The translations under genes were made by a program, and so were the position numbers. Below the pieces are notes generated by a model. The model saw only the letters and a program-made list of their open reading frames with translations. It was not told the origin of the DNA and ran no database searches. A stretch of 64,000 nt of DNA, from assembly GCA_035275405.1 (NCBI GenBank), contig DATEMU010000001.1, forward strand, positions 1 through 64,000. Direction: 5' to 3'. This DNA is from Phycisphaerae bacterium (GTDB taxonomy: Bacteria; Planctomycetota; Phycisphaerae; UBA1845; UTPLA1). Below, one piece after another: positions 55,473-64,000 of this stretch. Position 1 is the stretch's first letter; each line of letters opens with the position of its first letter.

Positions 55473-55574
55473 TTTCCGTTTGGCAAGGCTGATTTCGGCC
55501 GCTGCCGGACGGTTCTAACTCGCTGTCGTCCAAGGCCCGCTTCTGGCGGCCTAAACTTGTGTGGGAGGTGGAAT

Positions 55575-58500
55575 GTGTCCCGGTTGACTGGCAAACTCAT
55601 CGTCGTTCTCGCTATTGTTTGTGGAATTGCATTAGGCTCCCTTCTCAGTGTCTCCGTCGTCCGGGCGGTGGATTGTCCGGACTATTCGCCGTTTCCTCCG
55701 ATCAACGGCCAGAATCTGACCAACTATCCGGTCAGCCCGAACGCCCTTCAGGACAATCCCACTGGCTTCGGCGACTCAATCCCCGATCCCCAGGATCCCA
55801 GCACGGGAAGCGAACTCGATCAACTCTTCCTCGCCAACAGCGCGACCGATCTTTACATCGCCGTGACCGGCAACACCGTTCGCAACGACGCGCTGGAAAA
55901 TACGATCATAATTTTCATCGATAAAGACGCCGGCGCGACGCCGACCATCCTCGACACGAATGGCATGACGGGTTCCAACGCCCTCAGAAACCTCGATCCC
56001 GAAGTAGCGGCCGCCGGCGCCAAACTCGACTTCGATCCCGAGTATGCGGTCACGGTTTGGAACGTGCTCGGCGTTCAGAACGCCCGCATTTACGACCTGT
56101 CAAACCCAACGGACACCGGCGTGGCCCTGACAGAAGGAACGGATTTCGCAGTCGATAACAACAACCTGCTCGGCGTCAACTCAGACGCTTCCTACGATCC
56201 GCTGGCCCAGCAGAATAACGCCGCGACGGCCACGCTGGGGTTTGAGTTCAAGCTTTCGCTCGCCGCGCATCTCGGAAACCTCGCCAACAATGCCACGATC
56301 AGGGTCCAGGCCTTGTTGGTCAATGGACCCGGCTTTATCAGCAACCAGAGTTTGCCGCCGATCAACGTAACGGCGGGCAACAACGGCGGGGGCAGGGACT
56401 GCGTCGGAACACAGAATCCGCCGCCCGATCCTCAGCCCGACCCGCCAGAAACCTTCTTTCTCGTTGATTTTTCCGACGACGTCGCGTTTCCGGGCTCCCA
56501 AAACGTCAGCCACACGCTCAGCGCCGGAGGCTCCGCGCCGGGCGGGACGTTTAACGGGACCAGTCTCCCCACTCGCTATATGGCGGTCGGGCAACTCCGC
56601 GCGACTCAGAACAACTACACGTGCTTCGGCAACGCCGCCGCATTCCAGAATGCCCCGACCGAAGGCAGCGAACTCGATCAGATCTTCGTTCGCGCCGATT
56701 TTACCAAGCTCTACATCGGCGTCACGGGCAACGTCCCGCTCTTCGGAGACCTGCGGAACACGCTGCTGATCTTCATCGATTCCGGCTCGGGCAACGGCGG
56801 CCAGACGCTTCAAACCTGCAACAATACGAATGGATCGGGCGCGTTGCAGTACCTCTGCGACGCGGGCGGCGGCCTCAAGTTCGACGACGGCTTCGCGCCG
56901 GACGTGGTCATCATGTACTGGCGCGAGGCCGGCGCGCATCATGCCGTCCTCTCCAGCACCGTAACGAATGACTTCATCCCGTTCGATTTTTCCATCGACA
57001 ACGCAGACCATATCAACCCCAATTCCGGCAACTTCTACAGCGCCGATCTCAGCAACATATTCGGCGTGAACAACATTCAGGGCGACGATCCGATCCGCCA
57101 GGAAGCCCTTGCGGACGGATCCGCTACAAGTCCGGACGGACCGACCTCCGGCATGCAGTTTTCGCTCCGCTGGGATAACGCCCTCATGTCGAAGGACGTC
57201 TCGGGCGGCACGGCGGACATCAAGATCGCCGCGGCCGTGGTCGCCGGCGGCGGGTTCATCAGCAACCAGTGGCTTCCCCCGCTGAACGAGACGGCCCTCT
57301 CGGCCGATAGCGACAGCGTCAGCTATTCCGATGCGCCGCTCCCGGCGGCCATTCCGGACAATACGCCAGCGGGCGTCTCCGATCTTCGGGCGGTGACAAT
57401 GGCTGGCGCGGATCGGATCACCGACGTCAACGTTTCAGTCAGTATTACCCACCCGGATGTCAGTCAACTCTCCGTCACGCTCGCTCACGCTGACTCTGGC
57501 CGCACCGTTGAAATCGTCTCCGCCGGGTCGCAAGTCGGCGCGAACCTCAACATCACGTTTGACAGCGAGGGGGCACCGGCGGTGCAGCCGTCCAACTCGC
57601 TGCTGACCTTCAACGACGTGAACCCCAACAGCAACTGGACCCTTACGGTCGTGGACAACGCCACGGGTCAAACCGGGACGCTCAACTCCTGGGGCCTTTC
57701 GGTCCAGGATTGGGAAGGCGGCGACATTGGCTGTCTGGGCAACTTCGATTCCCTGGATAACAACATCGACCTGTCCGTGGAGCCGTACTCAGGAAATCAG
57801 CATCTGGATCTCAGCCTGACTATCCCCTCAGCCACACCGGGAAGCTCCGACGGGACAGGGATTCCGGCGGCGTTCGGCGGCGCGGCCAACGCCCTCGCCA
57901 CGCAAAATAACCACACCTGCTTCGGCAATGCGACGACGTCATTGCCCGGCACGCTGCCCGGCTCGGAAATGGACCAACTCCGCATCACCAACACCAACTC
58001 GCGGCTGAAGGTCGCCGTCACAGGCAACCTGGAGAACAATGGCAATGCCTTTGTCTTGATGCTCGATACGGATAACACCAATACGAGCGCCGCCGCACTT
58101 CCCGTCCTATCTACGCCGCCACCGGTTTGCGGCGGCCTCGATGGCCTGAAGCTCGACGCCGGGTTTACCCCTGATTATGCCATCGTCGTCGGGCGGGACC
58201 CGACCGCCGGTGTGCCCAATGATGACTACAATGTCTTCCTGAAGAAACTGATTGCGGGCCCGGCGTCGACAACGTCCTACGCGCTCGGGCGACTTACAAG
58301 AAATCTCACCAGCGGCCCCCTCGACGACGCGATCCCCAACCAAAACGGGAGCGAGTTGGATCAGTTATTCATCCAGAACGACGCGAACCGTCTCTACATC
58401 GGCCTCACCGGCAACCTCGAAGCCAACAACAACACCTTCATTGTTTTCATTCAAACGACGCCGACGGGGTTCAATTCGAACGAACTCGACACAACACCCA

Positions 58501-59789
58501 ATACGTCCGGTTGGCCGCCCGCCCTGATAGCGCTCGATTGCGATCGAATGGACCTCAACTTCAAGCCGGACTTCGCGTTGGTAATGAACCGTAACGGCGG
58601 GACATACGACGCCGACTTGGTGGACTTGCTCGATCGTGTGCCGGGAATCACGGTCACGAATCTCACCTTTACGGACGTGTTGGGGAACAATACGTTCATC
58701 GGTGACAACACGAATGCCGTCGGCGTGAGCAGCACGGTCGCCGACGACACCACGGCCGGCGTGAATCCTCCTCTGACGGTCCAGGAAGAAAACGCCATGA
58801 CGGCGACGCGCGGCGTGCAATTCGCCATTGATCGCAGCTTTTTGGGCCATCCGATCGACGACACCGGCGGCGCCGGGACATCCCTGCCGCCCGCCGATGG
58901 CGCGACCATCAAAGTCAGCGCCGTCCTCGTCTCCTCGACCGGTTATTGGAGCAACCAGATTTTGCCGGGCCTTGGTGGCGGCAAAAACAACCTCGCCGGC
59001 ACTAGCGCGTGTGCGACCGTTATCAATCTAGATGCCGAAGCGACGGCCCCCGGGTTGCAGTACCTCGACTACGTCCTTCGCGATGGCAACGTGGGCACCG
59101 AATACACGTCGCCATCAACGTTTACGGGTGCGGACATTCCGACGGCGATGGGCCCCGCCCTTGCCACCCAGGACAACTACACACAGTTTGGAAATGCCGC
59201 ACTCGTCAACCCTGGTAATCCGAACTGCACGCAAATCGCCATCAACAACAACAACATCGGCGGCGTGACCGTTTCGAGCGCGGATCCCAACGCGGATCCC
59301 GAGTGCGATAGCGAGGAAATCGCCGATTCCGCCTGTCCCAGCACCGGCATGGAATTCGACATCGACTTCGCCGATATCGGCCTGGCCGACTTGACCGACC
59401 CCGGCGGTCCGTTCCCGACAATTCGGGTGATGGCGGTCCTCACGGGTTCCAGCGGCTATTTCTCCAATCAGTTCCTGCCGCCCTTAGGCGTGGGTAACGC
59501 CGGCAACAAGGGCGACATTCCTGCTAACTGGGACGGCGACCTGACCAACGTGACCAACGCCCCCGGGAATCAGTTCCTGTCCTACACCCTCAGTTATCAA
59601 TGCGGACTCGAGCCCGCGGATATCAACGGCGACAACAACGTGACGTCCGCAGACATCGATGCGCTGGTCGGCGTGCTGCTGGGACTGAATACCAATCCGT
59701 GCGATGTGGCCAATGCCGACGTGGACAACAGCGGCAGCGCCAACGGCCGCGACGTCTCGGCGTTCGTCCCGGCCTACTTGAACCCGTAG
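55575..59789 (+). CDS. Large modular secreted protein with P-domain and dockerin-like end
   Basis: This 1,404-residue protein is exported (signal LIVVLAIVCGIALGSLLSVSVVRA). It has about five copies of an unnamed module with GSELDQLF, LYIGVTGN, FIDSG, then GMQFSL and GFISNQSLPPL, beginning near 55.68, 56.46, 57.72, 58.20 and 59.02 kb. Between modules two and three lies a proprotein-convertase P-like domain (ITDVNVSVSITHPDVSQLSVTL to NSWGLSVQDW, 57.31-57.71 kb). The end has two EF-hand loops (DINGDNNVTSADID, DVDNSGSANGRDV). GTG 55575 has GGGAGGTGG just before it. Role unknown; adhesion or glycan binding is plausible. Confidence 0.88.
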   Translation: MSRLTGKLIVVLAIVCGIALGSLLSVSVVRAVDCPDYSPFPPINGQNLTNYPVSPNALQDNPTGFGDSIPDPQDPSTGSELDQLFLANSATDLYIAVTGNTVRNDALENTIIIFIDKDAGATPTILDTNGMTGSNALRNLDPEVAAAGAKLDFDPEYAVTVWNVLGVQNARIYDLSNPTDTGVALTEGTDFAVDNNNLLGVNSDASYDPLAQQNNAATATLGFEFKLSLAAHLGNLANNATIRVQALLVNGPGFISNQSLPPINVTAGNNGGGRDCVGTQNPPPDPQPDPPETFFLVDFSDDVAFPGSQNVSHTLSAGGSAPGGTFNGTSLPTRYMAVGQLRATQNNYTCFGNAAAFQNAPTEGSELDQIFVRADFTKLYIGVTGNVPLFGDLRNTLLIFIDSGSGNGGQTLQTCNNTNGSGALQYLCDAGGGLKFDDGFAPDVVIMYWREAGAHHAVLSSTVTNDFIPFDFSIDNADHINPNSGNFYSADLSNIFGVNNIQGDDPIRQEALADGSATSPDGPTSGMQFSLRWDNALMSKDVSGGTADIKIAAAVVAGGGFISNQWLPPLNETALSADSDSVSYSDAPLPAAIPDNTPAGVSDLRAVTMAGADRITDVNVSVSITHPDVSQLSVTLAHADSGRTVEIVSAGSQVGANLNITFDSEGAPAVQPSNSLLTFNDVNPNSNWTLTVVDNATGQTGTLNSWGLSVQDWEGGDIGCLGNFDSLDNNIDLSVEPYSGNQHLDLSLTIPSATPGSSDGTGIPAAFGGAANALATQNNHTCFGNATTSLPGTLPGSEMDQLRITNTNSRLKVAVTGNLENNGNAFVLMLDTDNTNTSAAALPVLSTPPPVCGGLDGLKLDAGFTPDYAIVVGRDPTAGVPNDDYNVFLKKLIAGPASTTSYALGRLTRNLTSGPLDDAIPNQNGSELDQLFIQNDANRLYIGLTGNLEANNNTFIVFIQTTPTGFNSNELDTTPNTSGWPPALIALDCDRMDLNFKPDFALVMNRNGGTYDADLVDLLDRVPGITVTNLTFTDVLGNNTFIGDNTNAVGVSSTVADDTTAGVNPPLTVQEENAMTATRGVQFAIDRSFLGHPIDDTGGAGTSLPPADGATIKVSAVLVSSTGYWSNQILPGLGGGKNNLAGTSACATVINLDAEATAPGLQYLDYVLRDGNVGTEYTSPSTFTGADIPTAMGPALATQDNYTQFGNAALVNPGNPNCTQIAINNNNIGGVTVSSADPNADPECDSEEIADSACPSTGMEFDIDFADIGLADLTDPGGPFPTIRVMAVLTGSSGYFSNQFLPPLGVGNAGNKGDIPANWDGDLTNVTNAPGNQFLSYTLSYQCGLEPADINGDNNVTSADIDALVGVLLGLNTNPCDVANADVDNSGSANGRDVSAFVPAYLNP
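55680..59510 (+). repeat. Repeated coding modules of the large secreted protein
   Basis: About five in-frame modules of up to 280 residues share the words SELDQ, LYIGVTGN, QNNYTCFGNA and SNQ-LPPL. The first lacks the QNNYTCFGNA lead-in, the third is shortened at its end, and the fifth lacks the whole SELDQ-to-PDY core while keeping both flanks, as after an internal deletion. Confidence 0.75.
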
Positions 59790-59843
59790 GGAATGCACGG
59801 GCCAGTGAAAACGGCCGTTGAGCCGGTCTGTGCGGAGCAGTCA

Positions 59844-62582
59844 ATGAGGGACGCGATCAGGACCAGTGTACTCGCGGTACTTGTGGTGGCGTTCGGTGTG
59901 ACCCCGCGCCCCGCTTCCGCACAGACTCGTCCCTATACGATGCTCCAGTACTTCGAGGCGTCGTGGAGCACCATGCGCTATCGCATGCCCGACGTCTTCA
60001 TGGCCGGCTACGACAGTACCTGGCTTCCACCTCCCCAGCGGGGCGGCGGCCCCACCAATACTACGGATGTCGGATACGCGGTGTTTGATCGGTTCGACCT
60101 CGGCAATCCCACCACGCCGACGCGCTATGGCACCGAATCTGAATTCCGTCAGATGATCGACGCCTATCATCGGGCCAACTGCTACGTCTTCGTCGACTGG
60201 ATCATGAACCACAATGGCACGAGCGACAACGACACGCCCAATTTCGAGGCGCAGGGGGGCTATCCCGGTTTCGTCCTTTCCTACGGCGGCGATCCGTACG
60301 GCGACTTCCATACCAAGGGCACGCAATCGGAAAATCCGGGCGGCCCGAATTACAACCTTTATGACGGACGCCTCCTCGGCCTGATCGATATCGCCCAGGA
60401 AAAAGTCCACAGCATGATTCGGCATCCCGTCGCCGCCGGAAACCCCGACAATATCCCCGCCGGCACGTTGCGCAATCTGCCCAATGCCAACAACGTCAAG
60501 TTCTACCCCGATCTTGCACTGACGCCGGAATCCGACAACAACCCCGGCACGAGCCGAAACCCCGGCCCGCCGCAATACACCTTTTATCCGTTCAATCCCG
60601 CCAACCCGATGGCCGGTGACGCCGTCGAGGAAAGCGCGGCGTTCCTGCTGCTCCGCACGACGCAGTACTATCTCGAAGTGCTCAAGGTGGACGGCTTCCG
60701 CCTCGACGCCGCCAAGCACATCCCCACATGGTTCTGGGACAATTTGTGGGACGCCTCCGTGTACCAGCGCTGGGTCGATTTCGACGGTCTGGTCAAGACG
60801 CCCTACTCCTTCGTCGAGGCCGTCGAAAGTAATTCCAACATCGCCAACTGGGTTCGCAAGCCCGGCGAGCCCGGCAGCGGCTGGCCCGCATCCGGCTACG
60901 ATTACGGCAATCGCGACGCCCTTGAGATCAACGAATCCGGCGCCCTGCGCGACCTGGTCAACAACGATGGCACGAGTTCGTGGGACACGGTCATGGGCGC
61001 CTCCGTCGATAATGTGGATGGCTTCAACAACGGCACAATCGGCGTCCATCACGTCAACAGCCACGACAACGCCATTGCCACCGGCGAAGCGGATGCCGTC
61101 GCCCAGGCCTACGTTCTCATGCGCACCGGCCCCGCCATTGTGTACCACCATGCCGGACAGAACGGCGCGACCGGTTTCCCCCAGATGAACGGCCGTGCCG
61201 ACGCACTGGGCCTCGGATCGTCACAAATCACGACCTTGCTCAAGATTCGCAATCAATACGCACGCGGATGGTTCATCCCACTTTCCACCGGCAATACCGA
61301 CGTTCTCGTCTTCAGCCGCCGAACGCCCAGCAGCGTCGACAACGTCCTGATCGGCCTGAACGACTCAGAAAACAACGGCTCCGATGCGCGCACGGTGACG
61401 ACGACCTTCCCCCAGGGCACCCGCCTCCACGAACTGACCGGCAACGCCGCCGATCCGATCGTCGATCCGAATTCCGCGTACCCGGAACTCCTCACGGTCG
61501 GCGCGGGCGGAAGCGTCACCTTCAGTATTCCACGGAACAAAAACGCGAATGGTGTCTTCCACGGCAAGGGGTATGTGATTTATGGCCCCGCCGTCCCGAC
61601 GGGGACGCTCAGCATCGTGAACGCCTCGACGGTCATCGCCGGGCCGGACGTCCCGGGAACGCCGGATTACCGCGAGCGGGTCAACTCCGTCGTGATGGTG
61701 AACTCTGCGACCTTCGACATTCAGCTACAAACGATCCACACCGACCCGACCGATCCGGACAGCGACGATCACGCCGTATTCCGAATCGACCAGGGATTCA
61801 AGGACTACAACAACAACGGCTCAACCTACAACGCGCTTCCGAATTCCGATCTGAATCCCGGAAATACGCCATCCACCAGCCCCAGCTACGGTTTTGAGAA
61901 CTTCCTGACAGAATACTCGCCGCGGTACACGGGCGGCACGGGCACTTATCGCCAGACCATCGACGCAGCCGCGCTCGGCGAGGGTTATCACTACATCACC
62001 GTCCGCGCCTATCGCCATCGCACCGTTGGGGATCCGCTCTTCGGCGAGTTTCGGCTGGTCATCTACGTGGACATCGAAAATCCGGACTTCGAGCTGATCC
62101 AACCGACCAACACCTGCAACAACGACGTGCCTTCAGTCCCCTACGATTTCGTCGTGAAGGGCGTGGATAACACCGTGGACAAGGTCTACATGTTCTTCGA
62201 CCTCAAGGAGAGCACCGATTTCATTGGCCTCTCCACCGGCACCAGCAACCTCGCCAGCCAGTACATGGACACCTTCACGCGGAACCGCGCCACGTATGTC
62301 AGCGGCAACCACCGCCTCGACGTCGTGGCCTTTGAAACCCTGCCCACCGGCCTCACCAAGGTCCGGCACAAGACTTTTGTGGGAATCCAGTCCCAGACCG
62401 GCGCCGGTCTCGGGGCCGGCGATGTCAACGCCGACGGCACCCGCAACGCCCGCGATATCCAATCCTTCGTATGGTTCCTGACCGGCTTCAACCCCAACTA
62501 CGGGCCGGCCGCCGACATGAATTGCGACGGCCTGAACGACGAGGACGACATCCCCGTCCTGGTCGATCAACTGCTTCAATAG
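59844..62582 (+). CDS. Secreted GH13 alpha-amylase with dockerin-like end
   Basis: This 912-residue enzyme should cut internal alpha-1,4 bonds of starch-like glucans. A signal peptide (SVLAVLVVAFGVTPRPASA) leads to a GH13 barrel with region I VFVDWIMNHNG, region II GFRLDAAKHIP (nucleophile Asp), region III FVEAVESN (acid Glu) and region IV VNSHDN. A beta domain and Ig-like segments follow. The tail has two calcium-loop-like segments (DVNADGTRNARDIQSFV, DMNCDGLNDEDDI). ATG 59844 has GGAG upstream; ATG 59793 is less likely. It follows the large modular gene by 54 bases and may share its transcript. Confidence 0.94.
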   Translation: MRDAIRTSVLAVLVVAFGVTPRPASAQTRPYTMLQYFEASWSTMRYRMPDVFMAGYDSTWLPPPQRGGGPTNTTDVGYAVFDRFDLGNPTTPTRYGTESEFRQMIDAYHRANCYVFVDWIMNHNGTSDNDTPNFEAQGGYPGFVLSYGGDPYGDFHTKGTQSENPGGPNYNLYDGRLLGLIDIAQEKVHSMIRHPVAAGNPDNIPAGTLRNLPNANNVKFYPDLALTPESDNNPGTSRNPGPPQYTFYPFNPANPMAGDAVEESAAFLLLRTTQYYLEVLKVDGFRLDAAKHIPTWFWDNLWDASVYQRWVDFDGLVKTPYSFVEAVESNSNIANWVRKPGEPGSGWPASGYDYGNRDALEINESGALRDLVNNDGTSSWDTVMGASVDNVDGFNNGTIGVHHVNSHDNAIATGEADAVAQAYVLMRTGPAIVYHHAGQNGATGFPQMNGRADALGLGSSQITTLLKIRNQYARGWFIPLSTGNTDVLVFSRRTPSSVDNVLIGLNDSENNGSDARTVTTTFPQGTRLHELTGNAADPIVDPNSAYPELLTVGAGGSVTFSIPRNKNANGVFHGKGYVIYGPAVPTGTLSIVNASTVIAGPDVPGTPDYRERVNSVVMVNSATFDIQLQTIHTDPTDPDSDDHAVFRIDQGFKDYNNNGSTYNALPNSDLNPGNTPSTSPSYGFENFLTEYSPRYTGGTGTYRQTIDAAALGEGYHYITVRAYRHRTVGDPLFGEFRLVIYVDIENPDFELIQPTNTCNNDVPSVPYDFVVKGVDNTVDKVYMFFDLKESTDFIGLSTGTSNLASQYMDTFTRNRATYVSGNHRLDVVAFETLPTGLTKVRHKTFVGIQSQTGAGLGAGDVNADGTRNARDIQSFVWFLTGFNPNYGPAADMNCDGLNDEDDIPVLVDQLLQ

Positions 62583-62689
62583 TGGGTTTGGCGGTCGGTT
62601 TCTCAAGATTATTCCAAACGTCGCCATCCATCGCGGTTCGTTCGGACCGGACGCGCGCGATTGGTTTCATGAAGATTTTGTAAAAACTC

Positions 62690-62718
62690 TTGTAATCAGA
62701 AAACGATGTGTTTAGGAT
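62690..62718 (+). promoter_or_regulatory. Candidate promoter for the endonuclease I gene
   Basis: TTGTAA (62690-62695), 17 bases, TAGGAT (62713-62718). Each hexamer matches four of six consensus bases. It lies in the 203-base gap after the amylase gene and about 70 bases before ATG 62786. Confidence 0.45.
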
Positions 62719-62785
62719 GCGGAGCCGGTTTTGAGGGTTGCAGTTCTTGTCCACCAACCCGCGGATTCAGACCGGAGGTCCCAGC

Positions 62786-64000
62786 ATGTCGAGTGCCGTT
62801 TTTCATGATTCGGATGTTGTTCGTACGCGCCCCGCGAGCCTATGCACTAAGCTGCTTGTCCTGACGCTCGGGGTCGTCCTCGGCGCAAACCGCAGCGTGG
62901 CTCAGCCACCGCCCGGTTACTACGATTCGGTCGACGCGACGAACGCAGCAACGCTGCGGGCGACGCTGCATCCGGTTATCGACGATCATACGCGCTTCCC
63001 TTACACGTCGACAGCGACCGATACGTGGAACATCCTCGAACAGGCTGACGAAGACCCCAACAACGCCTCCAATATTCTCGACATCTACAAGAACGCCAGC
63101 TACGTCAAAGTGGGAGCGGGAAACAGCTTCTACGAGCGCGAACACACCTGGCCGAACTCCTACGGGTTCCCTAACGACAATTCCTCCAACTACCCCTATA
63201 CCGATTGCCATGCGCTAATGCTCTGCGATGGGAGCTACAACTCTTCGCGCAGCAACAAACCCTATCGTTTCTGCGATGCCGCCTGCACCGAAAAAGTCAC
63301 CGACGCCAACAACGGACAGGGCGGCGGCAGCGGCGTTTATCCTGGAAATTCCAACTGGACCAGCGGGTCCTTTACCGCGGGCACCTGGGAGACGTGGAAC
63401 GGTCGCCGCGGCGATGTCGCCCGGGCGATCCTCTACATGGACCTTCGCTATGAGGGCGGGACCCACGGCATCACCGGTATCCCGGAGCCCGACCTGATCG
63501 TCACGGATAATGAGGCCCTGATCGACGCCTCCAATACCGGGGCCAACGAATCCGTCGCCTACATGGGAATGCTGGCCGCCTTGCTGGTTTGGCACACGCA
63601 GGATCCCGTCGATGCCGTAGAGCAGGCCCGCAACGACGTCGTTTTCAGCTACCAGGGCAATCGCAACCCGTTCATCGATCATCCCGAATGGGTCGACTGT
63701 ATTTGGAATGCCAACTGCGGGGGAGACACGACGCCTCCGGCTGCGCCGACCGGTCTCATCGCCACGGCCGGAAACGGTGTCGTCGATCTGGACTGGGCCG
63801 ACAACGGCGAACCGGATCTCACCGGATACAACGTCTATCGGGGCACGGCGAGCGGCGGACCCTATTCACAGATCAATGGGGCCCTCGTAACCAACAGCGT
63901 CTACAGCGACGCGACGGTCAGCAATGGCACGACGTATTACTACGTCGTCCGGGCAGTTGATACCTCCAGCAATGAGTCCGGCAACAGCAACGAGGCCGGC
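62786..64000 (+). CDS. Secreted endonuclease I with FN3 domain (partial)
   Basis: This frame is open for 405 codons to the window edge. It starts at ATG 62786 with GGAGGT upstream and a signal-like stretch (LCTKLLVLTLGVVLGANRSVAQ). The catalytic part matches the EndA/NucM endonuclease I family: FYEREHTWPNSYGF, TDCHALMLCDGSYNSSRSNK, NGRRGDVARAILYMDLRY, LLVWHTQDPVD and YQGNRNPFIDHPEWVD. These secreted or periplasmic enzymes digest DNA non-specifically. A fibronectin type III domain follows from about residue 315 (PPAAPTGLIATAGNGVVDLDW, in part, to TYYYVVRAVD). The C-terminus lies outside the window; a dockerin-like end would fit its neighbours. Confidence 0.92.
   Translation, partial: MSSAVFHDSDVVRTRPASLCTKLLVLTLGVVLGANRSVAQPPPGYYDSVDATNAATLRATLHPVIDDHTRFPYTSTATDTWNILEQADEDPNNASNILDIYKNASYVKVGAGNSFYEREHTWPNSYGFPNDNSSNYPYTDCHALMLCDGSYNSSRSNKPYRFCDAACTEKVTDANNGQGGGSGVYPGNSNWTSGSFTAGTWETWNGRRGDVARAILYMDLRYEGGTHGITGIPEPDLIVTDNEALIDASNTGANESVAYMGMLAALLVWHTQDPVDAVEQARNDVVFSYQGNRNPFIDHPEWVDCIWNANCGGDTTPPAAPTGLIATAGNGVVDLDWADNGEPDLTGYNVYRGTASGGPYSQINGALVTNSVYSDATVSNGTTYYYVVRAVDTSSNESGNSNEAG

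Noticed and set aside
59841..61151. 436-codon open frame antisense to the amylase
   Set aside because: The plus strand carries all four GH13 catalytic regions; the antisense frame is Gly/Val-rich noise.

Overview
The window looks like chromosomal DNA of a GC-rich planctomycete, most likely of the Phycisphaerae type. This is inferred from gene content because there is no rRNA or other phylogenetic marker RNA. The pointers are a C-terminal VPEP-type PEP-CTERM sorting signal, three proteins with type IV prepilin N-termini, three secreted proteins ending in paired EF-hand (dockerin-like) modules, and a mosaic of housekeeping genes. I found no tRNA, rRNA, insertion sequence, phage gene or CRISPR array.

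Layout. 0-3.5 kb: end of a secreted protein, a DUF167 protein, a lipoprotein, HslV, a PEP-CTERM protein and a TPR protein. 3.6-14 kb (+ strand): gyrA, comF-like, then hpf-ptsN-ptsH-ptsI (a PTS phosphorelay with no sugar permease), a DUF2344 protein, an RNase E/G with a long N-terminal extension and a thioredoxin-like lipoprotein. 14-20 kb (- strand): SNase-like protein, rhodanese, FG-GAP protein, alaS and a small coupled protein. 20.4-23.8 kb (+): ftsK and panB. 24-27 kb (+): two tandem copies of a two-gene module, each a membrane-anchored zinc-ribbon protein plus a pseudopilin-like protein. 27-31.5 kb (+): lepA and an M28 peptidase with PDZ domains. 31.5-33 kb (-): an ECF sigma factor with its zinc-finger anti-sigma factor. 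33-40 kb (+): lysS, a LolE-like permease with an extra N-terminal membrane region, LolD, a branched-chain aminotransferase and an M50 protease.

40.5-64 kb is dominated by alpha-glucan use: a GH31 glucosidase, then (- strand) LacI regulator, secreted GH13 amylase, a fused solute-binding/MalF-type permease and a MalG-type permease joined by TAAATG or ATGA junctions. On the + strand follow a pseudopilin-like protein, a 1,404-residue modular secreted protein, a secreted GH13 amylase with a dockerin-like tail, and an endonuclease I that runs off the window. Near-identical LacI-type operator sequences lie just downstream of a promoter at 54.2 kb and over the -10 of the GH31 promoter at 43.1 kb, so these units plausibly form one regulon. 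The transport ATPase for the permeases is not in the window.

Translational coupling through ATGA overlaps recurs (alaS/small protein, sigma/anti-sigma, zinc ribbon/pseudopilin, amylase/permease, permease/permease). Four hairpins with T-tracts look like intrinsic terminators. Several other gene ends carry perfect or near-perfect hairpins without a T-tract. All promoter and operator calls come from reading the sequence and are predictions.
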